NCBI GenBank assembly: GCA_027924585.1
Contig: BSBM01000386.1
Location: forward strand, 6,526,501-6,590,500
DNA: 64,000 nucleotides
Source: Larix kaempferi
Lineage: Eukaryota; Streptophyta; Pinopsida; Pinales; Pinaceae
Direction: 5' to 3'
Part shown: positions 45,583 to 57,876 of the stretch, in pieces
How the letters are laid out: each line of letters starts with the position of its first letter
Position numbering within the stretch: the first letter of the stretch is position 1
Notes under the pieces: model-generated
The model's database searches: none
Seen by the model: only the letters and a program-made list of their open reading frames with translations
Told to the model about the DNA's origin: nothing
Position numbers and translations under genes: made by a program

Positions 45583-47900
45583 AGCTTGAAGGAAGGCATT
45601 GTATGGCATTTACAACACTTGTTTCACTTGCGAAAAATTGGAAGCTAAGGCTTGGTATAGTAAAAACTAGTCATCATGGAACTTTCGCTATAAATCCATT
45701 TGGTGAAGTTTCAGTATCTAAAACTTTTACAAGACGAAGAATAAATGTTTATGTACCTTGTGTCCGAAGATTAGACTCATATTCGTTTTACTTTGTGAGA
45801 TATGATTCATACAATTTAGGGTTTCTTCCTCTTCCAAAATGCAGCCCTAAATAGGTGACCTAGGCACAAAGGTCATATCTCGGGATAGGAAGCTCCAAAT
45901 GGAATTCTGTAAAATGTAACAGTTAGGGCACGGACTTTAGTTTGACAGGTCCTCTTTTCATAGTCCTAAGTTGAAACAGTGACACGTGGCACTCCGTACA
46001 AGTTTGCTATGTTGTTTCATCCCATAAATAGGTCATGTTGCAACACTTAGCATATCTCTCTCATGGAAAATCCATTGAAGCTCAGATCTGTGGGGTTGGA
46101 AATATGATAGGTTAGGATACCACAGGCCGACGATTCAGACCCTGCATATCCGAAATTTCAGAGATGCACCAAAAACAATACGGCACATCTGAAATGACTC
46201 AACGGAGGAAATCAAGGAAGAGGAGGAAGAAGCTCTCACTTAGGTTTTTCAGTGTTTAGGTATGGAAGGACCTGATACAATGTTGGAGACACCTGATGAA
46301 ACTTTGATAATGGATTTGGAATCCATTCATCATAGATATTAATCCTCCATCAAAATGTTGTGGGAGGAAGGAGATTAAAGATTAAGGTTTCCAAGTAAGA
46401 AGAAACCCTAGCAAAGTTGGGAGACTCATAGGGCAGCAATGAAAAAGGTTTAAATGGCACTGATATTCTATCATCCTAGCACCATGAACATACATAAGAT
46501 GTTTACAAGTTATCTACCTTGGATGGTTAGGGTTTTACCCTTATAGAGAAGACTACTCGACAGGTATGACTTGAGAAGATACAGGTATGTTTTGAAATAT
46601 GTTTCATGATTAAGTTTATAATATGTTTGTCTTCATATTATTGAGGTTAGTACAATCATGATTAATTCTAGATTTTCTGATCACCTTAGTAAAAGTATGA
46701 ATGCATGTGAATGATAGAAGCCATTCATTGATTAGGGTTATGACACTTATGATTGTACTAATGCACTTGTGGTGTTGTATGAGGATGATGTTGTCTGCTA
46801 ACAAGAAAGGTACATCAAGAAAGACAAATCGAGTTCTATGACCATGATGACATGAAGACAAAGACTCATCCATAGTCTTTGATCACATAGAAGCTCTACT
46901 TACGAGGTATGTATGACTTTTTTCTACTATGCTTGACTTATGAGATATGCAGGTTCTAGCACAAGGTCTCTAAATCATTGAAGAGAACAAAGAAGATATT
47001 GTTTGGGTATGTTAGACATAACCAAGCATGATAATCCAGGTATGTTTTCCTATATCAAGTTAGAATCCTACTTTGTGTTAGGATATTAGGTAAATATACT
47101 TGTGTATGAAATGATCATGACCATACATACTTAAGATTATTTAGAATCATAATGTTTTGATAGTATTGAGATTATACTAATGAATGTATGATTATGTATG
47201 AGATCATGAGGATGACACTAGTGCACACTTAAGCATGCATAGTGGTCCAGGATGGATAGAAGTTCAAAGACATCTAATCATGATGCTATCATAAAGGGAA
47301 AAATAGATATCAAGCGGGAGACAACCACACAAACATAAAAGATAAATATTTGAGTTGTTATTTGAATTACTTCTTGAATCTCTAAATAGTCAATGATATT
47401 GCTCGTAATAGTTGTATGCATATTTGTATTCCTAGAATATATCATGCATAGTGTAAGCATTCATATAACATTGAACAGTATACTACTAATATGCATATGA
47501 TGGGTAAGTTGGACAAACATTCCATTGTTGCTTTTCTAGAATGAAACCTCTTTGTTGACATGTTGAGAGCTGTGTACGCTCTTGATAGTATGTTCTAGTA
47601 GAGATGGAAGGCATCTAGATAGCCACTGTATGCATACAGGATATGGAAAAGTGTTGTGCCAAAATATTGGTCAAGATAGTTGCATAACTATGTGAATCAT
47701 ATCAGTATGAATAATAGGTTATCATGTCAACATGATTTGATGATTATGAAGTATTACTAATCATGTAATTAACTTTGATTTGTAGGAAAGATCATGAATA
47801 ATGATGAACACCAAACAAGTGATGGATGTTCAACAAGAAGACTTACAAATCAAACATACTAGAGAAGGCCCATGGCTAGAAGATTCTCTTAGAAAGAGGA
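45583..47900. other. Copia-B internal region without recognisable gag or integrase
   Basis: Only a motif-free frame at 45603-45854 is seen. The rest is AT-rich with frequent stops. In an intact relative (Copia-C) this interval would encode gag, protease and integrase, so the sequence was deleted or replaced. Confidence 0.55.
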
Positions 47901-47904
47901 AGAG

Positions 47905-49372
47905 GATCATGACGAGATATTTGCTCCAAGTGGCTAGATAAGACCATTCTCTTAATGGTGTAATTGAAGAAGAAGTGTGAATCAAGAAAACTTCCAGGAT
48001 TCAATTGAAGAAAGCTCTATATGGGTTGAACAGGTACCCAGGATCGATATTCATTTGATGAGCTTAATGATCACCATGGGTGATGCGGATTTTAACCTTT
48101 GCTACAAGGTTGTATATGGTTTCTATATACAGATGACATTCTTCTCTTAGATGGATGCAAGAAGGAACTCACCATAGAGTTCGAATGATCTTGAGGCTCA
48201 TATCAGTAGACCCATATGACAGGAGACGGCACGGATAGATATGCAGAAGATCACTCAATGATCTTGAGTGATCAGGGATAGATATTGAGTGTGAATGATG
48301 TTCAGTCACAGAATTGATAGCTTCTTGACAAGCTTTGGCTTTACCAAAAGTAAAGTTGATCCTAACCTTTACCTTAAGGTTATGGATGATGAACCTGTCA
48401 TACTATTACTATATGTGGATGATCTCTTTCTGACAGGGAATCAGAAACAGATCATGGAAAGCAAGAAGAAGCTAGCTACAGAATTTGAGATGAAAGATCT
48501 CGGATTGATGCATTACTTCCTAGGTCTGGAAGTATGGCAAGGCCCTGAAGGAATATTTCTCAACCAGGGAAAGTATGTCGTGGAAATCTTGAAAAGATTT
48601 GATATGTTGGAATGTAAAGCCATGACCAATCCCATGGATTCCAACTTGAATTTGTTGGCTGATGACTCATCAGAGTTAGTGGATGTAACTCTGTATAGAC
48701 AGATTATTGGGTCATTAATGTATCTGACGAATACCGGGCCAGATATATGCTTTGCTGTGAACACCTTGAGTCGGTATCTAGTGAAACCTAGAAGTGTTCA
48801 CCTGGTAGCTGCAAAGCATGTGATGCGGTATCTAAAGGGTACAATGGACTTTGGTCTATATTATGTTGGAGATCATGACTTCGGATTGTATGGTTACACA
48901 GATGTTGATTGGGTAGGAAGTGTAAGACAAGAAGAGCACATCAGGCGGATGTTATTGTCTGGGATCTGCCATGATCTCTTGGTCTAGCAGGAAGCAGTTT
49001 AGTGTGGCTCTTAGCACAGCTGAAGCGGAATATATAGCTGCTTGCTCTGCTAGTTGTGAAGCAATATGGCTTCAGAAGTTGTTATCAAGATTGTTTGACT
49101 TAGAGATGGACCCTACTGTGATCCTGTGAGACAACCAGAGTTGTATCAAGATGACAAAGAATCCTGTGTTCCATGATAAGTCAAAGCACATAGAGATATG
49201 ATATTTTTATATACAGGATATGGTGCAGAAAGGAGCTATAAAGCTCGAGCATGTGGGCACTGATGATCAAGTTGCTGATGTATTGACCAAACCTCTGTCT
49301 CGAGTAAAGTTTGAGTATTTCCGAGACAAGCTTGGTGTAGTTCAGAAGGACCCTCCTCTAAATGGGGAGTGA
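47905..49372 (+). pseudogene. Copia-B pol remnant: RT and RNase H
   Basis: Compressed RT pieces ([25 protein letters not shown]) occur at 47915-48030. After an unrelated stretch, a clean frame at 48295-48987 has GFTKSKVDPNLYLKV, the active site YVDDL (48412-48426), EFEMKDLGLMHYFLGLEVW, GKYVVEILKRF and [10 protein letters not shown] frameshift near 48925, in the GYTDVDWVGSV motif, moves the rest of RNase H to another frame (WSSRKQFSVALSTAEAEYIA). Stops also lie near 49128 and 49200, before ADVLTKPLSRVKFEYF and the end at 49370-49372. It is non-functional but close kin of the Copia-C pol. Confidence 0.9.
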
Positions 49373-49379
49373 TATGGTT

Positions 49380-49665
49380 GATTATGATATGTGGATACTT
49401 GTATCGATGATGAGGATACCTGTATCGATGATGAGGTTTCCTATACTGACGGTAAGGTCGATGATGAGGATACCTGTATCAATGATGAGGTTTCCTATAC
49501 CAATGGTAAGGTCGATGATGAGGATACCTGTATTGATGATGAGGATACTTGTATCGATGATGAGGATACCTGTGTCGATAATATCGACGATGAGGTCGAT
49601 GATACCGACAATGAGGTCTATGATACTGATGATGAGGTCGATGTGTGGTTCTTAGACTTTGTCTA
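49380..49665 (+). repeat. Copia-B 3' region, GATGATGAGGATACCTGTAT tandem repeats
   Basis: Units of 21 and 48 bases alternate. One frame is open through them, reading DDEDTCID repeatedly. The frame is acidic and has no upstream context, so I treat it as a repeat, not a gene. Confidence 0.85.
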
Positions 49666-49736
49666 AGTGGACGACTGCATTATATCATCCTTGGAATTTA
49701 TGTCCTAAAGAGATCGGTATTAACCATCCTATAAGT

Positions 49737-50221
49737 GGTGGGATTTCATCATCCCCGAACGGTTGGTTCAAAATGTACGTGTTGGGATTGCATCATCCCT
49801 GAACATTTGGTTCAAAATGTATGTGATGGGATCGCATCATCCCTGAACGTTTGGTTCAAAATGTACGTGATGTGATTGCATTATCCCTGAACGGCTGGTT
49901 CAAAATGTACGTGATAGCATTGCATCATCCCTGAACCTTTGGTTCAAAATGTATGTAATAGGATTGCATCATCCCTGACCCTTTCGCTCAAAATGTACGT
50001 GATAGGATTGTCCCTGAACGTTTGGTTCAAAATGCACATGATGGGATTGCATCATACCTGAATCGTTGGTTCAAAATGTACGTGATAGGATTCATCATCC
50101 CTGAACCTTTGGTTCAAAATGTACGTGATAGGATTGCATCATCCCTGAACGTTTGGTTCAAAATGTACGTGATAGGATTCCATCATCCCTGAACCTTTGG
50201 TTCAAAATGTACGTGATAGGA
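49737..50221 (+). repeat. Copia-B 3' region, eleven tandem units of about 44 bases
   Basis: GGATTGCATCATCCCTGAAC then TTTGGTTCAAAATGTACGTG in each unit, with one shortened copy. The GAAC..TTGGTTC core can pair as a stem. Confidence 0.93.
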
Positions 50222-50439
50222 TTGCCTCATGCTTGGACTTATGTACTAAAGTGATAAGGATTGATCATCCTATAAGTAGGTCTAGATTGCCTCATCCATA
50301 GACATGTTGTGGTGTCTTAAATTGATTGGGATTGATCATCCCATAAGTGGATGGGGATTGCATCGTCCTTGGATTTATGTCCTAAATTGATAGGGATTGA
50401 CCATCCCATAATTGGGTCATGTGTGTTGCGATGCTATTG
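50222..50439 (+). repeat. Copia-B 3' region, degenerate repeats of about 60-75 bases
   Basis: AGGGATTGACCATCCCATAA and TTGGATTTATGTCCTAAATT recur three times. A relative is at 49680-49735. Confidence 0.7.
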
Positions 50440-50832
50440 ATCAGGAGATCCTAATGATGTTGTTGATCGAGAGATACAGATGATGCTGTTGATCAAGAGA
50501 TCCAGATGATGATGCTGTTGATCGAGAGATCTAGATGATGTTGTTGATCGAGAGATCCAGATGATGATGTTGTTGATCAGGAGATCCAGATGATGTTGTT
50601 GATCAAGAGATCCAGATGATGCTGTTGATCGAGAGATCCAGGTTATGTTGTTGATCGGGAGATCCAGATGATGATGTTGTTGATCGAGAGATCCAGATGA
50701 TGATGTTGATCAGGAGATCCAAATGATGTTGTGGATCAGGAGATCCAAATGATGATGTTGTTGATTGAGATATCCAGATGATATTGTTGATCGGGATATC
50801 CATATGATGATGTTGTTGTAGTTGATCAAGTG
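50440..50832 (+). repeat. Copia-B 3' region, about thirteen tandem units of 27-30 bases
   Basis: GTTGTTGATCGAGAGATCCA then GATGATGAT recurs. Each unit contains the small inverted repeat GATC.. GATC. Confidence 0.9.
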
Positions 50833-51022
50833 CTGCAGAAGATGAAGACTCAGTACTGAAGATGTTGATGTTCCAGTATTGAATATATTGACGATGTTCC
50901 AGTAGCTATTTGAGTTATTGATGATGATTGAAGAAGGCTTCCAATGATTTATAGATGTATCATGTATGATGTAGTTGATGACTCCTTGCTCCTGCAGATG
51001 TTGTTAGAATATCCTTCTCATT

Positions 51023-51031
51023 AAGGGGGAG
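51023..51031 (+). other. Copia-B polypurine tract
   Basis: AAGGGGGAG directly before the 3' LTR. Confidence 0.88.
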
Positions 51032-51574
51032 TGTTGAAATATTGTAACTTCTAAGAATATTCTATTTATACTTTATTCGGAGATGTTTCATTCCTCCGCC
51101 GGGACTTTATTGTACATCCGAAGATGTTTATTCCTCCGTCGGACTGTGGTAACTTGGGCTATTAGATTTCCCTAGTGGGGTCAGCCCAGTCAGCATTATG
51201 TTGAGTGGTTAAGTTGGGGCTGACCTAGTTAGGGTTAAAAGTCAAGTGAGGTAAAGTATAAATAGAGGATGTGTGATCCTCATTTATCACACTCACTCAT
51301 TCACTCACTCACTTGTAAAACTCGCATAGGAGAGGGAGAGATATGCAAAGGAGGAGAAGGAGCTCATGTTTGGGGATTACATCTTTGTATTTGTTGGTCA
51401 TCTATATTGAGAAAGCTTTGTTGGGTTTTCTACCCCATGATGGTTTCCCAGGATAAATTGTGTCTCTTGTGTTTATGGTGTGGTTGTTATTCTTTCAATG
51501 ATCCTGTATATGTTATTGTTGTGAAACCAAATGGAATATTGATGTTATCTATCTTAGCATACTGAATCTTAACA
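51032..51574 (+). repeat. Copia-B 3' LTR
   Basis: Same ends as the 5' LTR. TATAAATA at 51257-51264. It is shorter by about 47 bases because a duplicated GTGGGGTCGG segment is single. Confidence 0.94.
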
Positions 51575-51818
51575 GAGACCTAACCTCATATTCAAAGTTC
51601 ATTTTTATAGAACTTAGTTTATTAGTAATAGTATTAAATTCATTTAAATGGTCAGCAACAGAACCACCTTCTGACATCTTCATATTAAATAAACTCTTCA
51701 TTAGAAATACATTTATGGAGGTTGAGGGTTTTTCATACAATTTAGCCAATGCACTCATCAGACCCTCTGTTGTCTTTTCTTTTGAAATATTGAAAGTCAC
51801 CGACAAAGCTAGGCATAG
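51575..51818 (-). pseudogene. Copia-A gag, middle segment
   Basis: The minus strand reads CLALSVTFNISKEKTTEGL, MSALAKLYEKPSTS, FLMKSLFNMKM, VADHLNEFNTI and NFEYEVRS, a UBN2-type copia gag with an open frame throughout. The left end is cut by Copia-B, the right end by the long-LTR element. It continues the gag start at 61552-61356. Confidence 0.9.
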
Positions 51819-52707
51819 TGTAATGTACCTGACCCTGAAACCAAGGTCACAGGAACCTGTAAACCTAAAGGAATCCTAAATAAAGTTATAGCATAGTGGA
51901 ATAAGGTCAACCAAATGCTAGTATAACATACCATCAAGCCAATCTAAAAAAACATACATCCTTTAAAAATAAATGTGATACTTTAAAAACAATTAGAAAA
52001 CTGCCCAAAAGCTCATGCAGATGCAACACCATGCAAGCATGAAATGCAACCAAATTTATAAAATTGGCCCTTAGCATTATGAAAACTTTATAGGTGACCA
52101 TAATCAATCCAAAAATTCTAACTAATGAGATTTACGGAATTCTCTAAAAAAAAATTACAAACTATAAATCTTTCCACTATAAAACTATGCAATTTAAGGC
52201 ACTCCCGTCAATCCAATTTATGACACTTGTCTTAACAATTTTGCATTGCTCATCGAGTTAGATATGAAACTAACACCTACATCCATTCAAGAATGTAAAA
52301 TAGAAAATATAGAACTATCATATACATCCCTTTATTCATACAAAGATCAGATCTACTACCGCTATAAAAATCACTACCGGATCATCCGGTAAGCATCCAA
52401 ATCCCTGCAAAACCAACTGTGAATCAAAAATAAAAAGCATACAAGATATATGGGTAACTCTAAAACCACCAAGGGTTCACTATAGAATTCACATACAGAC
52501 ATACAATATCAAATATTCAATTCTCTAGAGAAGTTATCAATTCAATCTAGTTTTCTAGTAGAAACACCCACTTTCTAGCAATCAAAACTCAGTATTTTCA
52601 ATTGTGGATCATATAACATATCCGATCATCCATGGAGGGTGCAATTTCAGAGTATGATACAACAAATAAGAGATGTACAAACATATTTAAAGATGGAATT
52701 AAGACCA

Positions 52708-52885
52708 GCCTAGATCCAAATCCTAGGCTCTATCAAGCGCCGAGACGGATCAAATCTCCCTAGGTGCAAACCTCTCCTCCAAAAGCTCCTTGAGTGCAAT
52801 ATATGAGAAGAGGTTTGCACCTCGGAAGATTTGATCCCTCTCGAAGCTTGATAGAGCTTAGGATTTGGATCTAGACTGGTTCCAG
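52708..52885. repeat. Inverted repeat, arms about 70 bases
   Basis: CCTAGATCCAAATCCTAGGC, the CTATCAAGC phrase and AGGTGCAAACCTCT are matched by their complements at 52815-52885. Two further partial copies of the AAAGGTTTGCACCT segment lie at 53020-53070. It opens the extra block inside the LTR. Confidence 0.85.
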
Positions 52886-54150
52886 TCATGGGCGGTGACA
52901 CAAAATTGGATTTTGATTAGCATTGTAAGGAACAGGTTAAGTTGAAAACACAGATAGAATTATGAGGATTATCATAATGTAAGTAATAAGTATTAAGGAT
53001 TGAGTAAATTGTTAAAGCAAAGGTTTGCACCTTTTTTTAGCGAAGGAAAGCAAAGGTTTGCACCTCAAGGGATTTGATCAAATATATTACAATGTGATCA
53101 ACTTTGATATTTCTTCTTCCTTTTTTCTTGATTCCACTCATACTCCCTTTGGCATCTTCTCGTATCGATCATATGTGAAAGGAGGAAGACTATCGAGACC
53201 TTTTACTCGTGATATTGTTGTAAATGGGAGTGCCTGTCATTCTTTGTTTCCAATATTTATAGTTTCCTTCTCCAATTTTAATCCCCATTGTTTTTTCGCA
53301 TTGTTTATGTAGATATATTAAATGTTGCAACATTGGTTGGGGCCAAAAGAAGTAATAGTGACTTATCTAGAAAATAATCAATTTCTAGTGTTTGTCTAAT
53401 AGCTCCAATCATTTTCTCTTTCTCTTCTATACATTTGTCGTACTTTTCTTTTTTTATCATCAATATCTTCATTATTTGCAATATTATCATGAGGATCCAC
53501 AATATACCATCAAATAGAGAAAAAACTGTAATATGTTGAAATCATTGCAAATAGTTTTTACATTAAATAGATAAATTCAATGTATAAATGTAAATAACAA
53601 AAAACAATGCATTGTTGAAATCAATGCAAATTTTTTACTTTTTATTAAATTGATAAATTGAATACATACATGTAAAAGAAAAAAGAAATATGCATTGCTA
53701 AAATGAATGCAACTAATCAAATAAATATGCATCTTGTGTTATTTAACAACATTTGTGTGTGGTCTATTGGTAAGCAGTAAGGCTATTAGGCTTGTGTTAA
53801 CCTAGAGACCAAGGTTCAAAATCCTTTTAGCTTGGAGTTATAGATGTAAATAACACAAAAAAATGCATTGTTGAAATCAATGCAACCATGTTTCTACTTC
53901 TTATATTTTTAATATTTGTTTTACGCATTGTTAAAATCAATGCAACCATGTTTCTACTTTTTATGTCAACTATTCTTTATCTTTTTTACTTCTTATATTT
54001 GTAATATTTGTTTTACCCATTGTTGAAATCAATGCAACCATGTTTTTTTTTATTAATGTTCAAATCTCTTCTATTTTTTCTATTTCTTATGTCGGCTATA
54101 GTATTTATTTTGCTTCTTTTATTTCTACTTCTTATGAATGGCCGACAAAA
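52886..54150. other. Inserted DNA of unknown type in the LARD LTR
   Basis: No protein motif. Near 53757-53823 a tRNA-derived head can be seen, with an A-box-like GTGGTCTATTGGTAAGC and a B-box-like AAGGTTCAAAATCC, possibly a SINE. The phrase TTGAAATCAATGCAACCATG recurs near 53870, 53930 and 54023. Confidence 0.45.
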
Positions 54151-54154
54151 TATT

Positions 54155-54515
54155 TATTACTTTTACTTTTTATTACATTTTATTAATGACCGACAATAAT
54201 ATCCACAAACGTTACATGTAACGTTACAAGATCTCCCTCATATTATTACTTTTTACTTTATATTATATTTTATTAATGGCCAACAATAATATCACAAACG
54301 TTACATGTAACGTTACAAGATATCCCTCATATTATTACTTTTTACTTTATATTACATTTTATTAATGGCCAACAATAATATCACAAACATTACATGTGAC
54401 GTTACAAGATCTCCCTCATATTAGTACTTTTTACTTTTTATTACATTTTATGAATGACGGACAAACGTTACTCACGTTACATCACGTTACAATATCTCCC
54501 TCATACTAGGCTGTA
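54155..54515. repeat. Four tandem units of about 90 bases with an ACGTTACATGTAACGT palindrome
   Basis: Each unit runs TTATTACTTTTTACTTT, ATTACATTTTATTAATGG, CAATAATATCACAAACGT, TACATGTAACGTTACAAGAT, CTCCCTCATA. The 16-base palindrome ACGTTACATGTAACGT is exact in the first two copies. Confidence 0.9.
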
Positions 54516-57369
54516 GAGCGCCTCTCGACGCAATCATATCTCAAAACAAGGAGAAAACCCCAATTTCCAACTAAGATTCCTTAACTAGAGTTTGAAAAAC
54601 TAAGCAATTGCAACAAAAATTTTATCTATAGATATTATCAACCATAGAGGGAGCATTTGTAGAGTAATATACAACAAATAAACACATAAATAATATATGT
54701 CAAGCTTCCATCAAGATCAGATGTCATATCCAAGGAAAATTTACAAGTTTCCAACAATTAAACCATCAAATCTGCATCCAACCATTGATACAAAACCATA
54801 TACATTTGACTGTGAATATATCCCACTAAGGGAACTATAGCAGCAATGGAAACTTAATATAAACATCTAAATTAACATAAAATAATCCACTTATCTTAAT
54901 AATGTGCAACTGGCTTCATCTAGACCATGTTCCATCCATCCATAGGCACTGCCAAGCCAAATCCTCTTGGACAAGCCACCCCCAAGCTGAGGCCATTGAT
55001 CCACAAGTAGTGGTGCACTCAAAAATAGATATAGTATCTATTTTAGAATCCACAACTCAATTCCTCACCACCTTCTTTGTCCTCCACCCCACTACTAGGT
55101 GCAATGGTAATCCCTTCACCCCTAAGTTCATCTGGACATCGCCATTCACCATCAAGATTTATGTACAGGTCCAGGAAAGAGACAAGCAATAGAAATGAAG
55201 GAATTATACCAAAATTGTATAGGATTACCACAAACACCATACAAGACTAGAGTGCTCCAAGCACAAGGTTCATTCACATAGCAGAGCATACATGGCTTCC
55301 CAAGCTCACGATCTTACCAAGATCTCAACATTAATGGCATGAACAACCAAGAACATCCAACAATAATCAATCACAATTAACAAACTTAACCAAGGAGATC
55401 AACCATTGATTTATATACCAAAGAAGTTAATTCAAACACAATGGGGGGGGAACAAACCAAGGTGAGCTAACTTTAGTAAATCCAAGGGGGGTAACTCAAC
55501 CACAAGAGGCTAACTCTGATCCAACCCAAGCAATTCAAATTTAAAGGAGAGTGGCTCCAAGTCACTCTACCCAACTCAAATTCATGTGTGGACACATCAT
55601 CCATGAAGAGGAATCAAAATTAGTGAGGTGAGGAGTTACACAAACCAAGTCATCTTCCCAAAAATAAAAAAGAATGGGTTACACAAGGATTTATCCAACC
55701 TTTGAGGTGTCTAGGATAAAAATAGCTAGTGAGAGCACACTTGTGCAAGTGGGTATTACAAAACCAAGTCTAACCTCCAAAAAGGAGTTACAAAACCACC
55801 AAATGGGCCCAATCAACAAGTGGAATCCACCCAAGCACCCACTAAATCATGAATTAGGCTCAAAAGTACCAACGTAGGCTAAAATAATCAAACGTTGGGT
55901 CCATTGTACAATGTTTGGGTGATCGTCAACTAATAAACCCGTCAAGGAATAAATACAAACCAAGATCAACCAAGCAAGTTCTAAAGTGCTAGGAATGTCC
56001 CCATTCCCCCTCACCTTATGGATCTAGGCCTCCCATAACATACAATTACAAATTGCATATGTCCAAGGCTTAGCACACGGGGTATTACGTTCACATACCC
56101 CTTAAACAATGCATCGCCATCGATGCATATTTCATACATGCCTTTACAAAATGATAACATACATGCCCATACATGTCTCGGAAAGATAACATCTTTCAAA
56201 CTCTCACAGACATGCCCATACATGCCTTAGAAAGATAACATATTTCTAACCACAATACTTCCCACTACCATCTACTTTCTTGTTCGCCTCCACTGCCTAA
56301 GGGAGAATCGAGACTAGTATACTAGACTCAAGGAAGTAAGGGTAAGTTTCCACTCCCCATTATAGGGTCTTCAAACCTAATTACAAGGCCTTCAATCTAT
56401 AACAAAGATACATCCACCTGAAAATCATATTTCATTCACTCATATGATTAACATCAAGTATAAAAATATGTGATACATGATATAAATATGTTCTACAAAG
56501 ATACTTTCTTCGCATTGCAAAAACCACATCATTAGCATCAAATATATATATTGTTCAACATAAAATTCTAATTAATCACATGAAATAAATTCCATGAAAT
56601 CGCAGCACAAAATAAATTCCCTTTTATTCCATTTCACTCTACTTCACCTAAGACACATGAAATACATCAAAAGTACATTCTAACCAATTTAAAATTCAAT
56701 TTCAATCATGCATTAGGCACATATTCTAAGTTACTTGAAATGCATGAAAAACACGTGAATTGCATTAAGATACTTTTACAAGTAAGATATTCTCCAATAA
56801 ATATCCATGAACCAAGATACTTTTCAACAAAGATCTAAGAACATACTGCAAGGATACTCTTCTAGCAAAGATACTTTTTCAAAAGAGATACTTTCAACAA
56901 GATCATAAAGATAAATATCACAAAGGTACTTTTCTAACAAAGATACAAAGATACTTTATGCACTTTATTCTTTCATTATATTATTTATTTAATCAATAAT
57001 AAGAGAATTACTAGAATAGCACATTGTCATTCTTGCCTCCCAAGTGGCAATTCCACTAACAATCAATTAGATAAGTTATGATAATGATAATGCCACTTAG
57101 ATTCTCATGCACAGGCATGCACAAATGACCAATGATGTAATAACAAGCATACTACGTGCATAAAATAAATTAAAAGGAGAATGGAAAAAACCATTTAGAA
57201 AAGTGTCCCATTTCTTAAAATAGACAAGCAGTTACTTATTGAGGTAACCACTACCTTTAAAGTGGCAAGGCATGCCCATACATAAAAGTATCCTCTCTAA
57301 GACAAGCAATAAAGGCAATAGGGAGTACATTTCCCATTAATAACATTCATATTAGTAATAGTAATACTA

Positions 57370-57371
<2 letters not shown>

Positions 57372-57416
<45 letters not shown>
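57372..57416. repeat. (TA)n microsatellite
   Basis: About 20 uninterrupted AT/TA repeats. Shorter (TA)n runs lie at about 57651-57667, 57825-57845 and 57913-57930. Confidence 0.95.
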
Positions 57417-57417
<1 letters not shown>

Positions 57418-57447
57418 TAATACTTCACAATTATAGTTGTAATTATG

Positions 57448-57650
57448 CCTGTGGGGGGGAGCTCAAGCGGTAAAGATGAGAAATTGTAATTAGTTGTAAA
57501 TGGAAGGTTATGTGTTCGAATGCCCCCAAACTTACCCGTGCGCCATGGTTATGTCCCTGTGGATGCACGTAGGCTATAGTGGTAGTGATATTGGATCCTT
57601 GGAGCCCGTGTCATGCAAGTACTAGCCCAACTCCAGTTGTCGATTCCACT
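57448..57650 (+). mobile_element. SINE, tRNA-derived
   Basis: A pol III A box (GAGCTCAAGCGGTAAAG, near 57460) and B box (TGTGTTCGAATGCCC, near 57510) are spaced as in tRNA genes. A body with GGTTATGTCCCTGTGGATG and TTGTCGATTCCAC follows, then a TA-rich tail. It has the size and layout of a plant SINE; no family name is claimed. Confidence 0.6.
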
Positions 57651-57845
57651 CTATATATATATATATAATTGTAAGTATTATATTATACTACATATAATAT
57701 ATTTATTTGAATTTTATACACATTACATATTACATATATCTCATACGTTAATCATATATATGCACACTATTATATATATGTCATTATATATACACATCTT
57801 TATACATCTTACATCACATCATATGATATATATATATATATATAT

Positions 57846-57846
<1 letters not shown>

Positions 57847-57871
<25 letters not shown>
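57847..57871. repeat. (GA)n microsatellite
   Basis: AGAGAG run of about 12 repeats, with one AAAGAG interruption after it. Confidence 0.93.

Positions 57872-57876
<5 letters not shown>

Larger units (their letters stand above)
44980..51574 (+). mobile_element. Copia-B: Ty1/copia element with most of gag-pol lost
   Basis: LTRs at 44980-45569 and 51032-51574 differ at about 5 percent of positions by eye and by one indel of about 47 bases. PBS, polypurine tract and the 3' half of pol are present. Gag, protease and integrase are not recognisable. It sits in the gag of Copia-A. The imperfect flanks GAACC (44975-44979) and GAGAC (51575-51579) are the decayed target duplication, because removing the insert plus five bases rejoins the gag frame as EVRSLLILCSFPES. 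Confidence 0.93.
51819..56089 (-). repeat. LARD-like element, 3' LTR, enlarged by an insertion
   Basis: It aligns with 58566-61355 over its whole length apart from an extra block at about 52708-54535. It also lacks about 115 bases near 56030 that the other copy has. The last base of the terminal TATTACA is G here. Confidence 0.83.

Noticed and set aside
49391-49666. 91-codon acidic frame reading DDEDTCID repeats
   Set aside because: It is open only because the repeat unit is a multiple of three without stops. It has no motif or start context, and another frame is equally open.
49737-50221. Eleven regularly spaced repeats, superficially CRISPR-like
   Set aside because: Units are contiguous with no unique spacers, and they lie in the 3' region of a plant retrotransposon.
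53757-53823. A functional tRNA gene
   Set aside because: Only weak A- and B-box matches are present and no acceptor stem pairs. At best it is the head of a decayed SINE.
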